64,000 bases of DNA from Akebia trifoliata (lineage: Eukaryota > Streptophyta > Magnoliopsida > Ranunculales > Lardizabalaceae): assembly GCA_017979445.1 (NCBI GenBank), contig JADQWC010000228.1, forward strand, positions 248,001 to 312,000. Direction: 5' to 3'. The notes beneath the pieces are model-generated. The model saw only the letters and a program-made list of their open reading frames with translations. It was not told the origin of the DNA and did not search any database. The first letter of the stretch is position 1; each line of letters opens with the position of its first letter. The translations under genes and the position numbers were made by a program. Shown here piece by piece: positions 25,877 through 37,223 of the stretch.

Positions 25877-26250
25877 CAATGTGGTATTAATGTGTGGCTC
25901 AATCTTCCCGTGAGATGCGACATCATTCATAAAGACCACAACTCCAGTCACGTACCTTTATGGGGCATCAGTACCGTTTGATCAGGTGACCCTGAAAAGT
26001 ATATCGATACACCTACATTAGAGCAACCTGAGCATTTGTCCTATTATAAGTCGTAAAGTCACATATCCCGATTACCAACGTAGTACTAGTACGTGGTCGG
26101 TCTCCTTGTGAGATGCTAAACCATTTATTAAAATTTTAACCCTAACCTCGTACCTATACAGTATATTAAATTAAGTCATCACGTACCGTTTAATTAAATA
26201 CGCTTAAGAGGTATATAAGTGCACTTAGGCAAAGATGACCAGATAAATTG
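25877..26250. repeat. Diverged tandem duplication, period about 199 bp
   Basis: CCAATGTGGTATTA...CGTGAGATGC (25876 on) is repeated as CCAACGTAGTACTA...TGTGAGATGC (26075 on), with further shared CTCGTACCT and CGTACCGTTT blocks. No coding potential seen. Confidence 0.55.
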
Positions 26251-27170
26251 CACTACACATAATAAACCTAGAGTCTAGAAATCTTTCTATACATTACGAA
26301 CTGAACTTACCATGGGTGCTCCTAAATTGCTCTATTCAATCCATCCAAAAGATAAATGGGTGGATCGGTTCATACCGCTCAAATTAAACCTGCAATATCG
26401 ATTCAACTCAATTAGTATAAAAAAATGCAGTTCATTGTAAACCAATTAAATCAGTTGGCCCAAAAGGCAAATGGATTTAACCGACCAATATTTATTATTT
26501 GTAAGTATTAATTACTAAAACATTATAACTATTATATTAATTAAAAAATTGTAATATTTACCACAAAAAATTAGAAATAAAAATTGTAATATTACTATTA
26601 TATTAATTATTTAAAAATAAATATAGTTTTAGGATTATATATTTATAAGTATTAATTATAATTTATAAATATGTAACTATAAGTATAATAAATAACTTTT
26701 AATTTTTTATTTTTAATATTGTTAGAGAATAATTATTAAACAATATTAAAATTTTAAGTTATAAAAAAAATTGACAATTGGGTCATTGATTTTGAAGTTG
26801 ACGAAAATACCTTCATGAAAATAATTTTCCCTAAACATAATAATAAATTTTTTATTTAATAATACAAATTTGTACTTATTTTATTTATATAATTATGTAC
26901 ATAGAAAATAAAATTATTGTTTTTATCTAATATTAAAGATCAAATTTATTAATAAACTATTATTTTTAATAATTAAATAATTATAATAAATTATATAATA
27001 TTGTTAGAAATTTATTAAAATTATTATTTAGAAAAAAATTATTTATTTAATAATTACTTATAAATTTTTGTTTATTTGTAATTATAAAATGAAATTATTT
27101 GTTTATTTAATAATATAAATCATATAATATCTAATTTTTTTTGTTATAATGTGTTCAAATTATTATTTAT
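26251..27170. other. Very AT-rich spacer
   Basis: Mostly A and T with short TTATTA repeats; no gene or element end seen. Confidence 0.6.
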
Positions 27171-27521
27171 TGGGGAATGCTAATGTCCAAAACCTCAAAG
27201 GGACGTTAGTATTCTCCAACACATTCTATTGTCAACAATACATTTATTTATTTTATTTTTTAGTGAAAATTACAAGGCTATTATGCCTTTAATAAATGCA
27301 TTTATTATATTAGCATTGATTATCAAAGTATTTATTATAAATAAAGTATTTAAAATATTTTTAGAATTAATTACATAAAAGATAAGCATTTATTACATAA
27401 AAAATAAATAAAATTTTGTATTTTTTACTAAAAAATTAAATAAGTAAGGGTATTATTAAAAAAAGAATGTTTTGGAGAATGTTAATGTCCCCATTATGTA
27501 TTAGACATTAGCATTCCCCCA
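27171..27521. mobile_element. MITE with ~57-bp TIRs
   Basis: The left end TGGGGAATGCTAATGTCC and the reverse complement of the right end TGGGGGAATGCTAATGTC align for about 57 bp, up to CATTCT on both arms, including a shared inner ATTCTCCAA.ACATTCT. The interior is AT-rich and non-coding. Flanks are too AT-rich to define the target duplication. Confidence 0.82.
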
Positions 27522-30500
27522 TATTATTATAATATATTTCATTATTATTATATAAGTAGTGCTAGTGGTAATCATACAATACTTATATAATAAATTTTTA
27601 TGTAACTTTTATAATTGTTGTTTATTAATAGATATGACGATTAGTGATTAACGCATTTTTAGGGGACCGATGATTGAGTCAATTATCTTGGATTGTCAAA
27701 AACATAATTCCAATGATATTTGGCTTAGTTGGGTAGATAAATTATTTTATTTTATTATATATATATATATATAATTTAAAATTATTTTATTAAAATAATA
27801 CTAACTCGTGAATTTATGTAAGTTGACTATACTTATCTCCGAACTCACTATAACAAGAATTTTTTTAGAAAGTAGACGTTAACTAAGGCACAAGAAGCAT
27901 TTGTAAATCATATTTTGTAATCAAATTAGATAGTTACATATGATCTATCCATATGTTATGCACTTACAAATAAATTTTGACAACTGATCAATACACTTTA
28001 TTTTCTATTCAGAGAGATGATTAACACTTTGGAGGATATGCTACATACTTGAAAGAAAGATATATTTTTGTAGAATTTAAAATTTTTTATTTTTCAAATG
28101 GAAAAAAATAGAGATTCGAGATATCAGACTTGTTAGTTATTTGTTACTGAAGGCAACATTACCAATTACTTAATACAAGAAAATTAATTGAACTAATAAT
28201 GACCTCTACATAATAATGATTTGGAGAACTCCATTCATTTTTGCAATGAGATATAAACGAGAAGTGAGAGAAACAAAATATAATATCTTGAAAAATAATT
28301 AATGTATAAATATAATAGCATATACATACATGTATGTTTGGTTAAATATAATTGATAACTTATTTCTATCATTTTGTGGACTTATAATATTTTTTTTCTC
28401 TTTAAGAATAAAAATATCACTTCACCTCATGATAGTTTAATTATTTTAAAAATATCATTATCAAAAAAATATTTATCATTTTATGTGAGTTTAATGAATC
28501 TTTGAATCTAAGAAATCATAATTTAATTGAAAATTAATAATTTATTTATATTAGGACGTAATGTAAAAATATCATTTTGAAAAAATATCAAAGATACTTA
28601 AAACATAATTTTACAAAACATATTAGATTTCCTAAATTTTAGAAGATAGAAGATTTTTGAATTATTTTGCTATTCACATATTTTTTATTATTTTTTTAAA
28701 ATATAATTTACTTTATAATAATCTTATATCTTATCATGATATATTATATGATAAAATTTTAAAAATAATTTGTTGAGAAATTAAAAAAAAAAAATAGTAT
28801 TTTGATCTTTTTACTAGAAATCTAACGAGGAAAGATTTTCTCAAAATTTTAAAAGTCACAGGATACCTCAACATATTATTTTTGAATTTTAATTTTTTGT
28901 TGAATTATGTGAGAGAAATGGGGTGGTTAATTGTTGTTTATCTCATAAATTTATAAAACTCTCTCATTCCACGTATCGTTTTCCTATTGCAACAAACTTT
29001 GTTTATTTTGATCTATTACATGTATTTTAATACTATTGTTTAATCATATTTAACCCTAACATATTTTCATGTGACTCAAAAATTAATAATCAATGGTCAT
29101 GATGAGATAAGAAGTATTTTAACTTAAATGGATGTAAGCTGTAGGATCAAGGCTACACCAATTTATTAGGAACTTAGGCTACTATTTAGGGAGAAAAAAA
29201 AATGAACTTTTGAAGTTTTAAAAATCCTACAAGTCTCCCCAAATTTGTACTCACCTCACTCCATTCTAAAATCTTAGAGAAATATCATTATTTACTAGAA
29301 AAAACACCATCGGAGAAGTCAATAGAATTTTTATCTATTAAAGTTATTTGCTGTCGGACGAAACATGGAAATTCTTCATCTAATAAAGATCTAAAACATA
29401 CTTCATTTACAAACCAAAATATTACGTAGGTACACATTTATATTTTTCTTGATCTTTTTGTTATAATAATATTTTCTTATTTTTCTACAATTTCTTTTAC
29501 ATATTTTCTTCTTGGTATGAGAAAAATCATGTATGTTTCTTTTTTATAGATCATTTATAGGCAAAAAAATTCGTTAAAAGTGAATAGATCATGATAACGA
29601 TGTTTGAAAAATGATATTTTTGCATTAGCATAAAAGATTGGTAAAAATCTTGATTGAGCAAGGAGTCAGAATACCCTAAGGTGAAAGCCCCAAACGTCCT
29701 GCGAAAGATCCCATGTTATGTGGGTGCATGACCTACTGCATATGTATGCCCCATGTTATGTGGGTGAGACCTTTGCATGAATTATCATTCTATAACGTAT
29801 TTTATTTAATTAATTTGTATATCAATTACACAACAAGAGATTTATAATATTCTTCATTTACTCGATATTATTATTATCTCAATTAAATCATGGACGAGTA
29901 TAATAATACATATAAAGATTTTTCTCACATTGTTTATTCAAAATTTTTATATGCTCATCTTGAGGAGATATCTTAGTTGAATTAAACAAAAAATTCCTTT
30001 TATATTTTATCTTATTTTGGTCTTGATTTGTCTCAAAATAAATTATGTTAAACAATAAATCACGTAAGGGTTTATTTATTTTTATTTTATTTTCTAAATT
30101 CAATATGATGGATTATCCTGGAAGAATGTTTGGGTTGGTTTATTAAATTCTTTGAATAATGAATTAAAATGATGATTGATTACTATTTTATTTTGAATAT
30201 TTTGATAGATTAGATCTTATTTATGTTTCGCCTAATATTATTTTTAGAATATTCTACTGTATGGATTAAATAAGGGACAAAAATCTTTTCAAAATGGGTA
30301 AAATCATCGAAATTGGAGGAGTATTAAATTTTACATGTTTTTTTAAAGTAAACCATGAGAATCTAAATTTATGTTGTCTTTGCAAATGGGTTCTGTTTCA
30401 ACCCATTTTTCTTTTAGAAATATTGTTTTTCCTGAAAATAGTCAAAGCACAAAATTTTTAAGTTTATATATTAGTTTTCTAGCCCTACAGACTGTTCGCA

Positions 30501-31316
30501 AAAATACTGAACGTTTAATCCGCAATAATCATTTCTTTAAAATGTATTTGTTTTGTCCACAATAGGATAACACACATTTGCTAAATTTTTCTTTCATATT
30601 TTATCCTGTAACGTATGACAATTATATTTTTAATGAAAAATATATTGAATTGAAAATCTATCAGTTTAGTAAATGCACCATTTAAATATATCTCAATGAT
30701 TGAATAAAATCATACATTTTATATTGTCGATGTTTACTACTAAAACAAACTATTATAGAGAGTTTTTTTTTTTTAGTGTTAACTATGAAATAATTTTAGC
30801 AAATAAAAACACACATATTTTATATTGTAAAGGATTTATAATTTTCTAATCTTCAATATTCAGATCTACATCTTGACTCACGAATTATGGTTTGGGTCGT
30901 AGATTTGGATTTTGGGGCGGCATACAAGATTTGAGAGAGAACAAAGACTCAAGAGAGAAAAGAACATGTAAGTTGTAAATGTAAGGGCATTTTCCTCTTA
31001 TTGTGAACAACAGCAAATCACCCCATTTTTTATATAATTTAAAAATGTCTTTAATTTCTGGGATTTGATAGTTGTGGAATTATTAGATAAAATTTCCTTA
31101 CCTTTATAACTCTAAAGAAATACTTTATTTACCAATTTAGTAAGATTTCAAATCTTTCTAAGGGTCGTTTGGGCCCACATGGCTTATCACATTAACAATC
31201 CAACACCACAGTCTTCTAGTGGAACTCATGATACTCAACAAAGATCAAGCATGAGCAAATTAAGATATAAATCAATCAAAAATCATATTTTAAGGATATT
31301 CATTATTTTTAAAATC

Positions 31317-31362
<46 letters not shown>

Positions 31363-31414
31363 GAAAATGAAATTTGACATTGAAAAATTATGATAATGAG
31401 ATATTTATTATTTT
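27522..31414. other. AT-rich intergenic region
   Basis: No gene recognised. Two copies of CCATGTTATGTGGGTG occur at about 29711 and 29752 in an otherwise GC-richer patch of unknown origin. A (TA)n run lies at 31319-31359. Confidence 0.55.
31319..31359. repeat. (TA)20 microsatellite
   Basis: About 20 uninterrupted TA units. Confidence 0.97.
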
Positions 31415-34400
31415 TGTAACACCCCGGATTTTCAACTCATATCTCGAGGAAATTAAATGGTGAGACTTGGAAGAAAATATCGAAGGAGAGACTTAGAGTA
31501 AAATACTCGGATCTTGTTATGATTAATTTCGAAGGAAATCAACTTCGCCATTAGATTCAAAAGGATCGAAATATATACATTAGCCTGTAAGCAAGTCCGA
31601 ATTCGAATTCGGATAGAAAAGTTATAGAATCCTCGAATTTCGTGTTAAGTGGGACCAAAAACAGTGGAATTTTGTTAGAGCGAGAATCGAAAAGATTTGA
31701 TGATACCATTAGATCCGTAGTGAAAAATTATTCGAAATGGTATATTCGTTTGTCGTTTTCCGAGTCCGAATAGTTAAGTTACGATCGAAACTAGAAATAA
31801 GGGGGAAATTACAAGTATGCCCCTCAGCTTTATTATAAAAAGGAATCTGATTTCTTTTATTTCATTCTTTTCTCTTCTTCTCTAAGAAAATCCCAAACGA
31901 CAGCCACTTCTCCACCCTAGGATTTCGACCCATTTCCGTAAAGTTTGTGAGCGAACGAAGCCGAGTTGAACCTCGACGAAGAAGGCAAAGTTGTCGGCCA
32001 CGACGAGGGCTACAACTTCACCACATTTGGTTGTTCATTCTTGTTCGTTTTCTCCATCCTCCATCAAAAACCAGTCGGGTAGCTCGAGTAAACCTCCACA
32101 TCTTCCGTCCGAGGGCTTCATCGAGTTAGGAGTTAGGTCTATACTTCATTGTAGAAGCAAAGGAGAACGTCATTATCGGATACCTTGCGAACCCTTGCTC
32201 ATTTGGCATCCAAGTCAGCCCAACCTCGACTCTCGAGCCACCAACCTTGATCATTGTGTGAGTTTATCACGTTCGACGTCCACAACCAGGTAAGGGACTT
32301 CCAATTCTTATTGGTAGCTTTAGATTTCCGAAATGTGCATTTAGGGTTTTAAAACAAAACTTATTGTTTGCATTTAAATCGTAGAAAGTTGTTGTTCGAC
32401 TTCAAATTCATGGTAGAAGTAGGTGTTTTGCTTATGTTTGATCGAATTTTGATAACAAAATCGTGGGTAGGTAGAATGGTTCGAAGAATGAAAAAGGAAA
32501 TCGAAAAAGGGATTGAAAAACCCAAAAATCGCGAGTGAGGTTCAGGCTGTAGGCGGGTAGGGTCGGTTCCACCGGCACCTACCGAAGGCATTCTGTCGGT
32601 CCCACCGACAGAATGGAGCTTCTGCCACCGACCAAACCAAGAAGTCGCCGAAAATTTTGTTCTGTCGGCAGGACCGTCGGTCCCACCGACATCTGTCGAT
32701 GAGTAAACTGTCGGTTCCACCGACAGCATATTGGTTCTGCCACCGACAGCCACCGACAGACACAGTTTTGATCAGAACAGTGTTCTGACTCTTGGCTTGA
32801 CTTCCTCACACCTTATACACTATTTCCCACCCTTCATTTCATTAAAAACATTAAAGTAAATGTCCTCTTTAATTTTTACTTTCCATTTACTTTAAGTTCT
32901 TTAATGAAATTAAGGTTTTACCCCCCATTTCGGAACAATGGGAATGGTTTTAAGATCCAAATCTCAAAGGATCAAAATCCGAATTTTGGTTTCAAGAACA
33001 AAACGTAATTTTCGATGTTTTCGGCAAGTTTTCAAAATGAAATAACTTTCGCGTTTCTTTGAATTAGATTACAAAAACTATGTGATGTCGAATCTCATGA
33101 TCGAGACTTTCATTTCGAAAAACCCGTTTTCAATTTCGAGAACTTTGAAAAATTGAGTTTCTGACACTTAGCCAAATTTTCACCAGCTTTCTCTATTTTT
33201 AACAGCTTTGGTCCCGAGCATCGCTGGGACCTTGTTTTTGAATAAACTTCGGTGGTTTTCAATGGAAAGATCAAAAGAATGACTTTGAAAGATTTGAAAT
33301 GAATGGTTGATTTGAAAAGATGAAAAGTGAGAATGTCGAGAGAATGGGAAAATGGAATGAACGGTAAAATATCAGAATCACACCCGAGGGGTGATGTCTG
33401 CATTTTACATTGTATGTTGTGTGTAGGTTGGTGAAAGGATATCCAGGTTATTAATGAAAGGGTTGCATGTTTATTTCCGATTATGTTAGCGCTTGCGCTG
33501 AGTACTGTTATTTATTTTAGGCCGATTGGCCACGGTTGCATGGTAGGAACTGGATATCCGTTCTCAACCCTGTTATGTTAATTTCTCTTTTATTTTAAAT
33601 GAAAAATCATATATGTACGTAGCTATTTTGTGAGCTGTTAAAGGGTTTGTGAATGCCTGAAGGGATAGTGTGTCACATCATCCGGAGGGGTACACTATCC
33701 TGGGATGTACGGTAGGGACCACCAAACTCATACGTGGTATGGGACGCGTATGAGAGTGGAGTCACAACTGGAATCCGGGTCCATTCCTTTCTTATCTTTA
33801 CCAGTGAACGTGTACTGTAAAGGTGGTCGTATACGAGTGGAATGTCATTTGGGAATCACATGCACGCCTGATAGGCATAGACGAAGATGATTAGTCAGTG
33901 ATCACTAACAATCTAGTAGTAGTCGAACGTTCTGACACATCGAAAAGAGACCCATTGCTTACGGTCACGTCAAACGGCCAGCCTGAGCCGGATAAATGGT
34001 TCCACAAGCGTGGTAGACACGACCAGCCACAAAATCAGGAACTACGATGTTATTGGGGAATATCATGTCCTAACTGGGAGCGATCCAGTCGTGAATCCCA
34101 ACTCTTTAATTCCAATACTCCACCATTTGTATTATGTATATGTCGTTATATTTCGAATTACAAACTGAGAAACATGTCTATTATTTTAATGTTGCCAACG
34201 GTATTTGCATAGAATAGAAAATGTATACTGAGTATGGATGATTGATGCCATGTGTAATCTTTAAACTGTTTAGTTGCTCATCCCTGGCTATATGTACCAG
34301 TTGATCGTATTTTATCTTGTAAAACCTTGCATGTATTAAAAATATTCAGTATGCTTTATTCGATCATGCTTAGGAAGGGTTATTAGTAGGAATTGGCTGT

Positions 34401-34892
34401 GGACTTGCTGGGTAACTTTCGTTACTCACCCTTTCCTTCCTATTTTTTTTAGTTTCAGCACTTGCAGTTGTCGAGGCAGGCGTAGAGGCAGTAATTGAGG
34501 AGTATCTGGTCGATCAGATCGACGATTAGAGTTTATTGCCTGGTGAGCACTAGGGCCACATCCCTTAATGTTGTCAGTTTCATCCAGGATGTATGTAGTT
34601 TTTGGATTGAGAGTTTAGGCCTATGTTAGAGTGAGAGTATTTTGTAAGCCTGTATATGATTAAATCTTCCGCACTCTGATCTACTTACATGTTAGATGTA
34701 ATTTAGTCTTCCGCTGTTCATTTCCTGTATTTACAGTTTTATATACAGGCTGTATTATAAATTGGTTTATCAGGTTTGAGTTCCGTGAAACGTTAACATA
34801 AACAGAGGAGACCATGCCGAAATTTCGAGGTGCCACCTAGTACCTTGGGATTTGGCATTGGGATTTGTGTTAGCGTTTGGCGGGGCGTCACA
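31415..34892 (+). mobile_element. Solo LTR, 3.5 kb, ATTTT target duplication (copy 1)
   Basis: Begins TGTAACACCCCG and ends GGCGGGGCGTCACA (TG...CA), flanked on both sides by ATTTT (31410-31414 and 34893-34897). No internal coding region accompanies it, so it is a solo LTR left by recombination between the two LTRs of a complete element. A reverse-oriented copy (57896-61040) and a third diverged copy (61728 on) share the termini and a block near 33960-34130. Long LTRs starting TGTAACACCCC occur in plant Ty3/gypsy Tekay/Del elements; that lineage is a guess. Reading frames within it are not supported as genes. Confidence 0.9.
32560..32762. repeat. Cluster of GTCGGT/ACCGAC hairpins inside the solo LTR
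   Basis: Short palindromes recur: CTGTCGGTCCCACCGACAG (near 32592), CCGTCGGTCCCACCGACAT (near 32665), CTGTCGGTTCCACCGACAG (near 32709), plus half-sites GCCACCGAC. Each full site can form an 8-bp stem with a 3-nt loop. The stretch is GC-rich against an AT-rich background, and I do not see it in the other two LTR copies. Confidence 0.85.
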
Positions 34893-36133
34893 ATTTTTAA
34901 TTCGTATTTAAGAGTTTCCATTTTGTAATACATAACGAAAAATATGTAGATTAACCCTATGTCAAGATAAATGTAAAACAGATAGTATGGAAGTTAATCT
35001 GACTAAGGGTTTCCCCTAGAAGATCAAGGAAAATCCAATTCATTGATATGTAAAAATATTATTTATTATTTCTAAACAAACCCTAAAAGAAGAAAATTAA
35101 GACCCAAGATTTTACAAAAGTAAAAGAGAATGAAACTCATCAAAAGAAGGTAAAGAGAAGGAAACTCACCAACAAAAGACTTGAGCTTCTTTTCTTAAAT
35201 GATGAACTTAAGCAACATGAGGTTAACGTTGGCGAGGTATATAATTCGTGCAAAAATCAACGATGCAACGGTTGATTTTCAAGGGATATGAAAGTCAGCG
35301 GTCCAACCGCCTGTTTTCAAAGGGTGTGACAATCGACGGTCCAACCGCTGGTTTTCATGGGGGTATTTTTGTCAACACAAAAAATCGATGATTGGACCGC
35401 CAATTTATTATTTTTTGATAAATTCGTAAAAATTATTATTATTTTAATAATTACTAATTAATCAATTATTTATTTTAATAATTTTCCCTTAAAAGAAAAA
35501 GGGACAATGGCTGTAAAGAATTATTTTTTGAAAATATGGACTCTTTAGTACTCTTTTTATTATTATTAAATATTAGTCTAAAAGAATTTTTAAAGTGAAA
35601 ATATCATTACTACCCTTTTAACTATTTTTTATGTTTAAATAAATGTGTCTATTTGATGATATTTTACGTATTCCTATATTTTAAAATTAATGACAAGCCC
35701 TCTAATCATGATCATCTTTTATAGAACAATGACAAAAATATATAAATGAAAAAAAAAATCCTTATTTTTCTTCCCAAAATTAGTAGTCTTTAACTGACAT
35801 GGATGATGGCAATGACTATGACAAAGATGATGATGGAGATGATTATGGTCATTATCACCATCAAATGGATATGTATGTAAGTTTTCTTAAATATATAAAT
35901 AATTGTCAATAATTAAAACATAATTTTAAAATTCGACTTGAATATTCATTGAATTGATTCAACTCAAAAATTAGTAAGTCGACTTAAATGAGTCAAAATA
36001 AAATTATGTTGAATTTATGAATAACTTTTAATAAATAAAATATTTATTTTTTATTTTTCATAGAAATATTAATAACCAAATAAATTGGTTAAATTTTTTA
36101 TTTGACTTTAGATATTTTTACATCAAACCATTC
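34893..36133. other. Intergenic region with repeated GCGGTCCAACCGC motif
   Basis: Between 35260 and 35400 the palindromic motif CGGTCCAACCGC appears twice about 42 bp apart, with related half-sites on each side (CAACGGTTGATTTTC, GATTGGACCGCC). The rest is AT-rich and unannotated. Confidence 0.6.
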
Positions 36134-36263
36134 TGTAAAGTTGTTAAAAGAGTATTTTTCTTAAAGAATCCTCAAAAGATCCTTGATAAGTTAAGATTTT
36201 ATTAAGTGAGACTTAAATGATCTATCCGTGTTGCTTATTAGGGATTATTGTGTCATGTTAGAG

Positions 36264-36414
36264 TGACCTCAAGGTGGAACCTCATATCACACTTTGTCAT
36301 GAAAGTGGATAGAAATCATAGATGCTTTTCATTGAGATATGAGTGAAAAAGCATCTATGATTTCATCAACTTTCACGTGTCATGAAATGTGATATGAGGT
36401 TTAGCTTGTGGTCA
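36264..36414. other. Long hairpin, tandem unit 1
   Basis: The arm from TGACCTCAAGGTGGAACC to AAATCATAGATGCTTTT is complementary to the arm from AAAAGCATCTATGATTT to GCTTGTGGTCA, giving arms of about 66 nt and a loop of about 18 nt. The inner 17 bp are perfect. The size resembles a plant small-RNA foldback or a small MITE; expression is unknown. Confidence 0.75.
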
Positions 36415-36720
36415 TTGCAACGTTATTTTTCTCAATGTAGAGTCCTTTGCAGTCGTGTCCTAAAGAAAAATGATAAAGTGCCTTCGGAGTACACTGCATT
36501 CAACACTTCTCTTACCTCGAGATTTGCATTGATCTATACATGTTTTTCTCGTGATACGAGTGAAAAGCATCGATGTCCATACACACATTTTGTAAAGTTG
36601 TTAAAAGAGTATTTTTCTTAAAGAATCCTCAAAAGATCCTTGATAAGTTAAGATTTTATTAAGTGAGACTTAAATGGTCTATCCGTATTGCTTATTAGGG
36701 ATTATTGTGTCATGTTAGAG

Positions 36721-36873
36721 TGACCTCAAGTTAGAACCTCATATCACACTTTATGTCATGAAAGTGGATAGAAATCATAGATGCTTTTCATTGAGATACG
36801 AGTGAAAAAGCATCTATGATTTCATCAATTTTCATGTGTCATGAAGTGCGATATGAGGTTCAGCTTGAGGTCA
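36721..36873. other. Long hairpin, tandem unit 2
   Basis: Second copy of the same foldback. The inner stem AAATCATAGATGCTTTT is unchanged. At the base, the right arm now ends GCTTGAGGTCA, which pairs better with the left TGACCTCAAG than in unit 1, while the left arm differs at two positions. Confidence 0.75.
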
Positions 36874-37146
36874 TTGCAGCCTTATTCTTCTCAAATGTAG
36901 AGTCCTTTGCATCATGTCTTAAAGAAAAATGATAAAGTGCCTTCGGAGTACACTGCGTTCAACACTGCTCTTACCTCGAGATTTGCATTGATCTGTACAT
37001 GTTTTTCTCGTTATACGAGTGAAAAGCATCGATGTCCGTACACACATCGTCAGCGCAGTGTCCTAAAAAGTCAAGTGTACGACGAGGCGACTCGTTATGG
37101 CAATCTGGGTTTTAAAACAATGAGTTAACCCAAAAAAAAGAAAAAA

Positions 37147-37214
37147 AAACCCTAGTTCTCCTTCTCTGCTCTGTTAAATCTCTCCTTCACTACTCTGTCA
37201 CAGGTTTAGGGTTT
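37147..37214 (+). promoter_or_regulatory. Telo-box motifs in the BOP1 leader
   Basis: AAACCCTA at 37147-37154 and TTTAGGGTTT at 37205-37214 lie just before the BOP1 ATG at 37224. Telo boxes are a known feature of plant ribosomal-protein and ribosome-biogenesis promoters, which fits the gene's role. Confidence 0.65.
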
Positions 37215-37223
37215 ATTTCTAAG

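Larger units (their letters stand above)
36134..37047. repeat. Tandem duplication, two ~457-bp units
   Basis: Unit 1 is 36134-36590 and unit 2 is 36591-37047, both beginning TGTAAAGTTGTTAAAAGAG and highly similar throughout. Each contains a long hairpin (listed separately) followed by a segment ending ACGAGTGAAAAGCATCGATG. The array ends about 175 bp before the BOP1 start codon. Confidence 0.92.

Noticed and set aside
31947..34212. Several frames of 60-130 residues on both strands
   Set aside because: All are inside the solo LTR, mutually overlapping, without family motifs and not kept in the other LTR copies.
36382..37128. Two similar plus-strand frames (79 and 73 residues) as duplicated small proteins
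   Set aside because: They are the same stretch of the 457-bp tandem repeat; lengths and starts differ between copies and no family motif is visible.
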